64,000 bases of DNA, from NCBI RefSeq assembly GCF_000001735.4, contig NC_003075.7, forward strand, positions 10,479,001-10,543,000. Direction: 5' to 3'. The DNA comes from Arabidopsis thaliana. Its lineage: Eukaryota; Streptophyta; Magnoliopsida; Brassicales; Brassicaceae. The notes under the pieces were generated by a model. That model did not search any database. It was not told the origin of the DNA and saw only the letters and a list, made by a program, of their open reading frames with translations. Shown in pieces: positions 12,930 through 22,905 of the stretch (position 1 is the stretch's first letter; every line of letters starts with the position of its first letter). Both the position numbers and the translations under genes were made by a program.

Positions 12930-13676
12930 TCCTCTCTTCTCTCTTTAAAATCTTTCAGAGAGGTAATGTTAATCATCGGTTAGGAATCTCTTCCGGGTTT
13001 TCCCGGATCTGTAAATATCTCTCTTTGTAAGATTTAAATAATTTCTGACTCTTTGTCGGATTCTGAATACCGGCTAAGTTCGGTTTTTTGTTTCTCGCTT
13101 CTGCGAGATAGATCTCTTCCTTTACGCGGATTGAAGACTCTGTTTTACTTTAAATCTCTGCCAATCTCACCAACATTTCGTGGAGTAATATCTTCATCAA
13201 TTCCTTATGCCCATAGAGTATGGAGCAAAGAACCAACTACATCAAATTTGGTGTTGTCAATGATGGAGCTTTCCTGGAGTTTGGATATGCTCGAAGATTT
13301 TTGAAGCCAATCCTCATTCGACCCAGAGATTCTCGATGTCTTAGCCTTGGGTTTGAGATCACCAGAAGGCCGGAGGTTTTTTATCGCTATTTGGCCGATT
13401 GACGGTGGATCATCGGACTTTCAGCGGCGGTCGGTAATTTCAGCGGTGGAGCTCAATGCCTAGACACGTGGCGTAGGATCGTGATACATCGTTGATACAT
13501 GATGTGGATCGCGACACGTCATCTGCAAGTGTCATTAAATCAATTTGCGTTAATGTTTATCTTTTCTTAGATTGATTTTGGGTCTGGGCCTAACTTGCTG
13601 TATTCCTCTATGGACTTGTGTAACTTGCCCATTTGGGATTTAATGAAATAAGCCGACAAAAAAAAAAAAAAAAACT
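12930..13676 (+). mobile_element. Candidate non-autonomous retroposon with poly-A tail
   Basis: A block of about 750 bp with higher GC than its surroundings begins with a CT-rich stretch and ends at 13656-13673 in a long A-run. Just before the tail is GGGATTTAATGAAATAAGCCGAC, a layout like plant LINE/SINE 3' ends (motif at about 13634-13656). Short open frames at 13053-13402 show no known domain, so it is non-coding or degenerate. A short AAAACTG occurs at the 5' side (12923-12929) and right after the tail, which could be a target duplication but is too short to be decisive. It could be a Sadhu-like element or a retroposed transcript. Confidence 0.4.
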
Positions 13677-13974
13677 GGAAACTGTAAAACGATATGAATA
13701 ATCTGGCTCCGAAACCGAACATATAAAGAATTCTCCTATCCAAATTACCGGAACCAAATTCGACTCGAATCAAAAACCGAACGAATATCTGCTAATTCGA
13801 AATAAAATTATATATCTAAAAATATTAGTTATATTTAGTTATACTTTATACCCAAAAAATACTAAATAACTAAAATATCTGAGATAATTTTTATATCCGA
13901 AATTTTTAAGTTATATTTGTTATAATTATACAATATTTTGCAAAATTAAACTAAATTTTAGTAAAATTAAACAA

Positions 13975-14145
13975 TTTTTTTGTTTTTTCTCTCTCAAAAA
14001 CTGATCCAAAAACGAATCGAATCCAACACCATCCAAACTGAAACCAAACCGAATAATCATATAATTCAAACGGATAATAAACTCCCTCATCCTGATTATT
14101 CGAATCCGAAAGTATTCGAGCTAAATCCGATCCAAAATCCGAGTA
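13975..14145 (+). repeat. Dispersed CCGAA-rich repeat, copy 1
   Basis: This stretch aligns by eye along its full length to 47610-47785. Both run through CAAAAACTGATC, then ACACCATCC, then ATATAAT-CAAACGGATAATAAACT, then ATTATTCGAAT and AATCCGATCC, with scattered substitutions. The order and spacing are preserved, so it is one dispersed repeat in two copies, not chance similarity of simple sequence. Confidence 0.75.
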
Positions 14146-14240
14146 CACAAGCTTAAATCAAACAATAGAAATAAATAACTAATCACAGTTGCAAATTAGA
14201 TATTTTTTGAATATAAAGTTTACAAATTGAAATTATAAAG

Positions 14241-14254
14241 AAACGGAGGGAGTA
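14241..14254. mobile_element. MITE-like terminus (AAACGGAGGGAG|TA)
   Basis: AAACGGAGGGAG followed by TA resembles the terminal inverted repeat of Tc1/mariner (Stowaway-like) MITEs, CTCCCTCCGTTT, in reverse orientation. No matching left terminus is visible within the preceding few hundred bases, so at most it is a truncated end. Confidence 0.25.
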
Positions 14255-14322
14255 ATTAAAATTAAATTGAGGTATTTCAATAACCAAAAAGCCCATCATT
14301 GGGTAAATCTTCACATCGGGAC

Positions 14323-16969
14323 ATGGACGGCGAAGGGGAAGGGAGCGGAATACGGCTGAGCAAGAGATTCGCTGGCGGGAAGGTCACCGGCGGTAGCTTA
14401 GAAGTCGATTACAAGACCAAATCCGGTACCGCTTGGAGCCACTCTTTCCTGAATCAGAAGCCATGGCATCCTCTTTCTTATCCCAATCAGCGCCGCAAAT
14501 GGATCGCCGAGCAGACTCATGCCCAACACGATCGAAGAGCGGAAGAGGTGGCTCGCGAGGTAATTCATCGCACATCGTCTCCAATTTCTCGTGATTGTGT
14601 TATTGATTCAATTCGTGTTTTCCTTACTCCTTTTTTCGTGGATTTGCAGTTTGCGCAAGAGCAGGAATTTTTCAAGCAAGCAGCTCTTATCTCGAAGAAA
14701 GAAAGAGAGAAGGTTAGTTTTTCTGAGTAAGATTAGGGTTTATGTTATTCAGATCTTGTTAGGAGTTCAGTTTCGAGGATAACTTTGTTCACAAGTGCCC
14801 TAATGCATCAGATTAGGTTTCTGTAGTCTGGTGATGATAGTTTTGAATTCTTAGGCTGAATTGTAATATCCACTTGTTGCTGACTCTTACCAATCAGAAT
14901 CCATTTGAGCTATGTCTTAACTCTTTTGATCCTTAGTTAGATGTCAAAACCTATACAATTATTGAAATTTGGTGAAACTAGTGATTTTACTTAGTTTTGT
15001 GTTACATGATGTTGATTCCTGAGATTAATGCGCAGATCGAAACGATGAAAGCTGTGAGCTTTATGTATGTTCGTCCACCTGGCTATGATCCTGAAAGTGC
15101 CAAAGCAGCAGAATACAAGGATGAGAAACACAAGGGTCAGGGTTCTTCAACTCAGGATCCAGTGGCGGACGACAATGTTGGTTCTAGGTATGTTGACAGA
15201 AACAGATATTTGGTTTGACAAATTATTGCTAGGACGATATTAAGTTAAATCCTTGTGGTTGAAATTTGACAATATTCTCTCTTTGACGCAATGTAGACCA
15301 GAAGAATCACAAGGTGGGGGAGAACGCACACAGGAAAGGAAGAAACCACGACCCAAAGATGTGTTTGGTCGTGCTCTTCCTACTGAAGAAGAATTTGAGG
15401 TTCTTAAAAATGCACCAAGGTATGCCATATTCTTTTTTACTCTTTCAAATATGCTAATTGTTAAGTGCTCCAGTGTCATTGTGAAATTTTGCAACATGCA
15501 AATGAAAATTTTCTCATCACATACTATGATTGGAATTGTGCAGGATGGAGACTGGTATTCCTGGGAGAGTAAAGCCATTTGCAGTTGAAGTGCGTAATGT
15601 GAAATGTCTGAGATGTGGAAACTTTGGGCACCAAAGCGGTGATCGTGACTGCCCATTAAAGGATGCAGTAATGCCAAATGAAGAACTTCGATTGAAAAGA
15701 GATGACCCGTTGACTGCTATCATTGCACATACAGATCCTAGTGAGGTTGGTCTTAATTTCTCTTAATTCTCATCTTTCAGAATCGTTTAGCTGGCTTAGG
15801 TTTCAACAACTGAAGTTTGAATGGTTTATGTATCATTAACCTGAAATGCTCTTTAACTTCTTGCAGCCTCTGAAGTGGGAATTAAAACAAAAGCCGGGCT
15901 TGAGTCCTCCTCGTGGTGGTTTTGATCCTGATGATCCAAATCAACAAATCGTCGCTGAAGATATATTTGACGAATATGGAGGTGAATATTTTAATTCCTT
16001 TAATTCCTTAAAGGTTTTTTTTTTCACAAATCCCATCTCATTTTCTACATACTTATTTCTTTTGATACCTCAGGGTTCCTTGAGGGCAGCATCCCAATAG
16101 AAATACTGAAGAGTATGTCGTCGGATAAGAAAAGAAAATCCAAAAAGAACAAAAGGCACAAGAAGCATTCATCTCGGACTGTTGAGGAAACTGATGAATC
16201 TTCAACAGGCTCAGAAGATAGTAGAGAGAAGAGGGGATCAAAGAAGCGCAAGAAACTTAAGAAGAAGAGCAAGAAGCAGTATGATTCTGATTCACTCTCC
16301 TTTGAAGGTTCAGGCTCTGATAGTTACCGTCTAAGTAGGAGAAGACACACCAAGCATGTAGATCCATCTGCCTCATTAAAATCTGAGGTTTACCATCAAG
16401 GAAACAGTCACAGAGAAAAGCATTACTACGACGAGAAGCACCAGAAACGGAAGGAAATCGTGGATAGACCGTCTGCTTCATCCGATGATTCAGATTATTA
16501 TAGAAGTAACAGTAGTAGAAAGAAAAGATCAGAAGATGATTACAAAAGCCATCACAGGGAGAGAAAGCAAGTGCATAGTAACGATCCTGTTTCAGAGAAA
16601 AGTCAGAAACAGCATTATTCGGAGTCTGGAAAGATTCAGAGAGTCGAGAAAGAGCATAGATATGATGAGAGAAGACACAGATACGTCGATATGGAGTCTG
16701 AAAATCGTAATAGATCCGAGAAGAAACCGAGATATGATGATCGTGATTCTGAGAAGCATCACAGGAGTGTGAAGGGCAAAGAAAAGCATGTGTATGAAGC
16801 ATCTGATGATCCTGAAGAGTTTTCTGACAGATACAGAAGCACAAAGAAAACTGAATCTGATTCGGAATCAAACCGTAGAAGTAGAAAGAAGAAGCATGAG
16901 TTGTCTTCCGAAGAAGAAGAAGGGGAGTCTCGTAAGCATCGATACAGCACTAATAGAAGGAGAAACTGA
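14323..16969 (+). CDS. CIR1-like protein: Cir_N domain, CCHC zinc knuckle, RS-like tail
   Basis: Seven exons (14323-14559, 14650-14712, 15036-15187, 15297-15419, 15544-15745, 15867-15981, 16074-16969) splice in frame to 595 residues. I chose the ATG at 14323; an upstream in-frame TTG is not a plausible start. The N-terminus has the Cir_N signature (LNQKPWHPLSYPNQRRKW, about residues 43-60, then a charged helix), followed by RPPGYDPESAKAAEYKDEK. The zinc knuckle is C213-X2-C216-X4-H221-X6-C228, the same unusual spacing found in animal CIR1 (CBF1-interacting corepressor). The last about 300 residues are a highly charged Lys/Arg/Ser/Asp/Glu tail resembling spliceosome-associated RS-type proteins. 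A nuclear role in splicing or transcriptional repression is inferred. Gene order suggests At4g19190. Confidence 0.9.
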
Positions 16970-17227
16970 GTCTATGCTATGTCAATTGTCCTGGACCAAG
17001 AGTTATGGTTCCGGTCTGAATGAGATTGCGAGATAATGTAGTAATGTACGATTGTTTTTTTTTTGGTCTATGTATACTGGGTTTATAAAAGCTTAATGAG
17101 TCCATGACTCTTTTTATTATTCGATAAAGCTAAAAAAAAAGATTACGTTCAGGAACAACGAATAAAACGGTGCATTTTAACTGTTACTTTCCCGCCAGGA
17201 GTCATTGGAGAGCAAGTGAGAAAATCC

Positions 17228-19192
17228 ATGTCCTTGATTCACCGACGGCTATATCGTATATCTGGATTATCGTCTGTTAATGCTTGGAATTTGCAGATAC
17301 GAGAAGCGGTTAATAGAAATGATCCGGTGGAATCACTTCTTCTGTTTCGAGAAATGAAGCGCGGAGGATTTGAACCGAACAACTTTACTTTTCCATTTGT
17401 GGCGAAGGCGTGTGCTAGGCTCGCTGATGTTGGGTGCTGTGAGATGGTTCATGCACATTTGATAAAGTCTCCGTTTTGGTCTGATGTGTTCGTTGGGACA
17501 GCGACGGTTGACATGTTTGTGAAATGTAATTCTGTGGATTATGCCGCCAAGGTGTTTGAGAGAATGCCTGAGAGAGATGCTACCACTTGGAACGCAATGC
17601 TGTCTGGTTTCTGTCAGTCGGGTCACACGGATAAGGCGTTTTCTCTATTTCGTGAAATGAGACTCAACGAGATTACACCTGATTCTGTGACTGTTATGAC
17701 CTTGATTCAATCTGCATCGTTTGAAAAAAGTTTGAAGCTTTTGGAGGCTATGCATGCGGTTGGGATACGTTTAGGTGTAGATGTACAAGTTACAGTTGCC
17801 AATACTTGGATTTCTACTTATGGGAAATGTGGTGATTTGGATTCAGCAAAGTTGGTTTTCGAAGCTATTGACAGAGGTGACAGAACTGTTGTGTCTTGGA
17901 ATTCTATGTTCAAAGCATATTCAGTTTTTGGTGAAGCATTTGATGCTTTTGGTCTTTACTGTTTGATGCTGCGTGAAGAGTTTAAGCCGGATTTGAGTAC
18001 GTTTATTAACTTGGCTGCATCGTGTCAGAACCCTGAAACACTAACACAAGGAAGATTGATTCATTCTCATGCAATCCATCTCGGTACAGATCAAGATATA
18101 GAAGCGATCAATACCTTTATTTCTATGTATTCGAAATCCGAGGATACCTGTTCAGCGAGGCTTTTGTTTGACATAATGACTTCCAGAACATGTGTTTCTT
18201 GGACTGTGATGATAAGCGGGTATGCTGAGAAGGGCGACATGGATGAAGCTTTGGCCTTATTTCATGCCATGATCAAATCAGGAGAGAAACCAGATCTAGT
18301 TACCTTACTCTCCCTCATTTCAGGTTGTGGAAAATTTGGTTCACTTGAGACTGGAAAATGGATAGATGCTAGAGCAGATATATATGGGTGCAAGAGAGAT
18401 AATGTCATGATTTGCAATGCTCTTATTGATATGTACTCAAAATGTGGAAGTATACATGAAGCTCGAGACATATTCGATAACACGCCTGAGAAAACTGTTG
18501 TCACATGGACTACAATGATAGCTGGATATGCTTTGAACGGTATCTTTCTCGAAGCTTTGAAACTTTTTAGCAAGATGATAGATTTGGATTATAAACCAAA
18601 CCACATAACATTCCTTGCCGTCCTTCAAGCTTGTGCTCATTCGGGTTCTCTGGAGAAAGGTTGGGAGTATTTCCACATCATGAAACAAGTATACAACATC
18701 AGCCCTGGACTAGACCATTACTCTTGTATGGTAGATCTTCTTGGAAGAAAAGGAAAGCTCGAAGAAGCATTAGAACTCATCCGTAACATGTCAGCTAAAC
18801 CCGATGCTGGCATATGGGGTGCATTGCTAAATGCCTGCAAGATCCACCGTAATGTAAAGATAGCTGAGCAAGCCGCTGAGAGTCTTTTTAACTTAGAACC
18901 GCAAATGGCAGCTCCTTATGTAGAAATGGCAAACATATATGCAGCTGCTGGTATGTGGGATGGTTTTGCGAGGATTAGATCAATTATGAAACAGAGGAAC
19001 ATTAAGAAGTATCCAGGTGAAAGCGTGATCCAGGTAAACGGAAAGAATCACAGTTTCACTGTAGGAGAACATGGTCATGTAGAGAATGAAGTCATATACT
19101 TTACGCTGAATGGTTTGAGTTTGTTTGCCAAAGATAAACACGTATTGTATAAAGATGTGTACAAAGAACAAAGTTATGAACTTTTCATTTGA
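17228..19192 (+). CDS. Pentatricopeptide repeat protein, PLS type with E domain
   Basis: Intronless 654-residue PPR protein, starting at the ATG at 17228 (an in-frame GTG four codons earlier is not used). Successive PPR motifs are easy to see: VSWNSMFKAYSVFGEAFDAF, VSWTVMISGYAEKGDMDEAL, VVTWTTMIAGYALNGIFLEA and others at about 35-residue spacing through residues 20-560. The C-terminus has the E-type block (DAGIWGALLNACKIHRNVKIAE, about 22 residues; then YPGESVIQVNGKNHSFTVGE) and lacks a DYW deaminase domain. Such proteins bind organellar RNA and often act in C-to-U editing. The N-terminal Arg/Ser-rich segment would suit mitochondrial import. Gene order suggests At4g19191; the RNA target is unknown. 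Confidence 0.93.
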   Translation: MSLIHRRLYRISGLSSVNAWNLQIREAVNRNDPVESLLLFREMKRGGFEPNNFTFPFVAKACARLADVGCCEMVHAHLIKSPFWSDVFVGTATVDMFVKCNSVDYAAKVFERMPERDATTWNAMLSGFCQSGHTDKAFSLFREMRLNEITPDSVTVMTLIQSASFEKSLKLLEAMHAVGIRLGVDVQVTVANTWISTYGKCGDLDSAKLVFEAIDRGDRTVVSWNSMFKAYSVFGEAFDAFGLYCLMLREEFKPDLSTFINLAASCQNPETLTQGRLIHSHAIHLGTDQDIEAINTFISMYSKSEDTCSARLLFDIMTSRTCVSWTVMISGYAEKGDMDEALALFHAMIKSGEKPDLVTLLSLISGCGKFGSLETGKWIDARADIYGCKRDNVMICNALIDMYSKCGSIHEARDIFDNTPEKTVVTWTTMIAGYALNGIFLEALKLFSKMIDLDYKPNHITFLAVLQACAHSGSLEKGWEYFHIMKQVYNISPGLDHYSCMVDLLGRKGKLEEALELIRNMSAKPDAGIWGALLNACKIHRNVKIAEQAAESLFNLEPQMAAPYVEMANIYAAAGMWDGFARIRSIMKQRNIKKYPGESVIQVNGKNHSFTVGEHGHVENEVIYFTLNGLSLFAKDKHVLYKDVYKEQSYELFI

Positions 19193-20276
19193 TGACAATG
19201 ACTTTTTAGTGGATTTGTTGTTATTACTTTTAGGATATAGTTTTGTGATGGGGAATCTAGTGTTATCAACATGTGTTTGAATAATTAATATTACAAGATA
19301 TGTAAAAGGAAAAGGTAATTATGATTTGTGGAGGACCAGATTCTTTTGGCATTACTTTATTTTATTCACCACTAATATATTTCTGGAATTTATTAACTTA
19401 AAAGGATAAAGACTTTTTAGACAACTTTAAATAATTACATAACATTAAGAAAATATATTTTTCCTTAACCATGTTCTTAGAACTCCGTGTCCATTGCGCG
19501 TTCCCACGACGTAGATATTTTCTTTATTATACTTTACCCTTTTTGATTTTCGTATTCTCGTTTAAACCCCAGTACTTTCTTAAACACCCAACAGAGCCAC
19601 ATGTATCCAACAAAAACTATTTTTTCATGCATCATAAGTGCAAAACACTCATAAAAAATAAAGTGATTGTATTCATGATTAATTTGTAACTGTTTTGTTT
19701 TACGTTTTTTTGTATTTGGAGTATAGATACGATTAAAATTACAAAGACTACAATGCTTTTTATTTATGATTGTCTTAAAATACGAGGACTAGAAAACAAT
19801 TAAAATATAAAATAGATAAGATATGCTTATTCAAAAATGTAACGCGTTAAGTAATTAATATTTTTGGATACATCCATCCATATATATCCTTCTCCATTAG
19901 CTTTTGTTCTTCTGTTCCAATTCCAATTCCTTCTGAAATATTCATCGCAATTCGTATCGGTAATTTTTCCTTTTGATCGCATTTTTTTTTTATCTTTGAT
20001 CTTCCGTATTAAACGTGCTCGATCTATATACTCAATGATCTTATATGTGTATGATCATGTAATTTGGAAGTTGAAATGTAAATCATCTATTCCTTGGTAA
20101 ATTATTCTTCGATTTTTTTTCTGATATAGGTTAATGGTAATTCCTGTGATTTTTACTGATGTAATCTGGTGTTGATTGTTGTGAATTCTTGATCTATGAG
20201 ATTATGTCTTAGATTTGCCAAATGTTAAGTTTGTTTGATCTTTGACAAAATATTGTAGGTTTAAAGTAAAAAAGCA
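19193..20276. other. Spacer and leader of the YPP-rich gene
   Basis: AT-rich intergenic DNA. From about 19860 it becomes pyrimidine-rich with TATATATCC-like sequence, consistent with a promoter and transcribed leader of the downstream gene. A leader intron probably ends at the TTGTAG at about 20253-20258, eighteen bases before the ATG. No gene is visible. Confidence 0.5.
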
Positions 20277-21390
20277 ATGGGAGGTGGTAAAGACAAGCAT
20301 CATGATGAGCAAGAGAAAGGATTTCATGGTTTTCCAGGAGGTGGACATTACCCACCTGCTCAAGGAGGTTACCCTCCTCAAGGTTACCCACCACAACAAG
20401 GGTATCCTCCAGCTGGAGGCTACCCACCTGCCGGATATCCTCCTGGTGCTTACCCTGCTGCGCCCGGTGGTTATCCTCCTGCACCTGGAGGTTACCCTCC
20501 TGCTGGCTATCCTGCACCTGGAGCTCACCATTCAGGTATGCATTGTCTCGTTAAAGAGCTCTTCTTTGTAGTTTTGGTAAATGTTGATGTTTTCTATGCA
20601 AAAGCTATGGAGTGTCCTTGTAGCTTGCTTGGATTATCAACCTGCTAAATATTGTTAATCATTGAATGTTAATAGGAAAAGACTTTATAAATGTTTCGGT
20701 TTTCTATGAAAAAAGCTAAAGATTGTGCGTGAAGTTTGCTGGATCATTAACCTTCGAACTTTGAATGATAATAGAACAATAGTTTGTAAATCTTACTGTT
20801 TTCTTTGTAAATAAAGCTTAGAACTGGCCTTGTTGTTTGCTGGATTATCAGCCTGCTAAGTATTGTCAAGTTTGAATGATAGTATGACAATTGTTTCTGA
20901 AATGTTGTTTTTTTTTCTGTGATAAAAAGATGAGGACATATAAACTTACTGTCTTCTGTTTTGGTGTATACATTGATGTTTTAATTTTAAATCTACTAGG
21001 AGTACATGTTTAATCGTGTGTGCTTATCAATATGCAACTTTGTGGTCTCTTATATGCATTCTGCTACTTTGTGGTTCTCCATGTAATACTATTTTCTTTT
21101 TTCCATCAGGACATTCTGGTGGTGGACTCGGAGGCATGATAGCAGGTGCAGCTGGTGCAGCCGCAGCAGCTTATGGAGCTCACCATGTTGGTCACGCCTC
21201 TCACAACCCTTACGGGCATGCTGTAGGACATGGAGGGTATGGCCATGCCCCTGCTCATGGCTTTGGCCATGGTGGTCATGGTAAATTCAAGCACGGAAAG
21301 CATGGAGGCAAATTCAAGCACGGAAAGCATGGAAAGCACGGGAAACATGGCATGTTTGGAGGAGGAGGCAAATTCAAGAAGTGGAAGTAA
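20277..21390 (+). CDS. YPPxGYPP-repeat, His/Gly-rich small protein
   Basis: Two exons, 20277-20535 and 21110-21390, joined with a Gly codon split 1/2, give 179 residues. Residues about 22-80 are tandem G-Y-P-P-x-G-Y-P-P units of the XYPPX/annexin- and rhodopsin-tail-like type. Next comes a short hydrophobic Ala/Gly segment (GGMIAGAAGAAAAAYGAHH, about 93-111), and the last 70 residues are HGGHGK, KFKHGKHG repeats ending KFKKWK. This is the plant glycine/proline/tyrosine/histidine-rich (GPRP-like) family, proposed to be membrane-associated and growth or stress linked; no biochemical activity is known. The His-Lys tail could bind metals or acidic lipids, which is inference. Gene order suggests At4g19200. 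Confidence 0.9.
20600..20912 (+). repeat. Degenerate tandem repeat inside an intron
   Basis: The intron of the YPP-rich gene holds three imperfect head-to-tail units starting at AAAGCT (20600, 20712, about 20814). Each continues through a TTTGCTGGATTATCA-like segment, CCTGCTAA, a TTTGAATGATA segment, then ATAG-ACAAT and a T-rich end. Spacing is 112 and about 102 bp. Confidence 0.6.
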
Positions 21391-22905
21391 TCTCAAAAAC
21401 CCCACCTTTGATCCTCTCCTCCAGTATAGTCTCATTACCTGACCGATGTTTCTAATAATCCCCCTTCAAACATATTTCATTTTAACTATGTCGGTTTAGA
21501 GATTACTGGTTGAGGAAATAATTGGAGAGTGCTAGTATAAACCTTATGGTATCTGCAGCAGAGGTTTCTTTAATCTCTCAATAGTAGATGCTTTGAAACT
21601 TATCTATAATTTGGTATTGTAATGACAGTTTGTGTTTGGTTTTTTCTTCAGTATCTTCTTTGTTTGATCATTTGATGTTGGTGGAGTTCTCCAAAATATT
21701 TATGCTATTGTAGATCCTAACCTTTCTATCTTGTTATTCTTCGTTTTTTGGCCATTATTTTCGTTTCGCTCCCGATCCAAATTCCAAAGTACTTCAACAA
21801 TATCTTATGCAATAACGAGACAAACACTTAAGGTCGTGCAAGAATAGTGTCTGTTTTTCACTGATTCACTTTTACAGAGAACAAACTGAATTAATTTTGA
21901 TTATTGAATAGTTGACATGCAATAATATTTGTTAATCCAAATGAATAGATAAAAAAAAAAATTCCTTGAGAGTAAAGAAACTAAATTTTGGAAGACAATT
22001 TTTAACTAGTTTTCTCTAAAACTAGGAAAGTCAGAAAATGAGAAAACAAATTTGATTTTATTACGGAAGTGAAGGGCTTTCCGACAAATTGCTTTGCTCA
22101 GACCAAACTGTAACCGACCCAAGCCCAATAAAAAAGCGAATCGGGTCAAACGAAAACAGATAATTCAGAAAACCCTAAATTCGTTTCTCTTTTTTTTTCT
22201 TCATTCTGAGCAAAGCAGTAACTCTCAGGTGCGTGTGCTCTCCGCTGGTTCCTTAGAACAATCGGCACACGCTTTTTCATTTCAATCTTCTTCTTCTACT
22301 CTTAAGTATCTCAGGTACTAATCTCGATTTCTCTATTTCTCGTCCATGGAGATTTAGATTTCAAGTCAGATGCTTTTCGATTTGTTACAGATGTATAATT
22401 TTTGTAATCGATTGATTCGCAGCTTGGATTGTATTGAGCCATCGACATACCTTCAAAATTCTTATAATTGTATTGAAAGTGTTTGAATTTAATGTTTTTT
22501 TTTTTCTTTCTCTCGATTGTTTTGATTTCTGGGCAAGTGTCAACTTTTGTAACAGATTAGTGACCTTTCTCTTTATAGATATGTGGAAGAATTTGGAATT
22601 TACAAATTCGGTTCACCATTTTTATCTGAAGCACTGAATTTGCGTTTTTCAAGCTTGAGTGAATATTATTTCTTGGCTCTTAAGATTTTGCATGTCAACT
22701 ATTATTTCATCATTGTTAGCATCTTGTGGTGTTCAAGTTATTATTTTAAATATTGTTTGTGCTACTCTATAGTTATTCCCTATGTTGTTATTTCGTTCCT
22801 TTGCCTTAGCGTGACATCTTTATTTGGTATATTTGTATCTGTGTGATTTAGTTTCTTCAGGCTGTTAAACTATAGATTTCATGTATTTTGTAGGTCTGTT
22901 GAGAG
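21391..22905. other. Spacer, ABCE2 promoter and 5' leader with intron
   Basis: The first 300 bases are 3' UTR of the YPP-rich gene. The region from about 22080 is the ABCE2 promoter and leader. The leader probably contains an intron from near 22316 (CTCAG|GTACTA) to the TTTGTAG at about 22887-22893, shortly before the ATG at 22906. Frames at 22094-22846 are leader or intron sequence. Confidence 0.55.
22122..22178 (+). promoter_or_regulatory. Site II (GCCCA) and telo-box (AAACCCTA) pair
   Basis: AAGCCCAATA at 22121-22130 is a reverse-strand site II (TGGGCT) element, and AAACCCTAA at 22170-22178 is a telo-box, about 45 bp apart and followed by a T-rich tract. In Arabidopsis this pairing marks TCP-regulated genes for ribosomes and translation, fitting ABCE2 downstream. 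Confidence 0.6.

Larger units (their letters stand above)
12489..14322. other. Intergenic repeat-bearing spacer
   Basis: Spacer between the divergent EamA and CIR1-like genes. It holds a candidate poly-A-tailed retroposon (about 12930-13676), CCGAA-rich dispersed repeat sequence on both sides of it (12880-12910; 13700-14145), and a MITE-like terminus at 14241-14252. No gene is supported. Confidence 0.55.

Noticed and set aside
13053..13402. Two short plus-strand frames (83 and 60 codons)
   Set aside because: They lie within the candidate retroposon, overlap in different frames and match no family.
14299..14322. Earlier start for the CIR1-like gene
   Set aside because: The upstream codon is TTG; the first in-frame ATG is at 14323 and gives a sensible length.
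17216..17227. Earlier start for the PPR gene at 17216
   Set aside because: That codon is GTG; the ATG at 17228 gives 654 residues.
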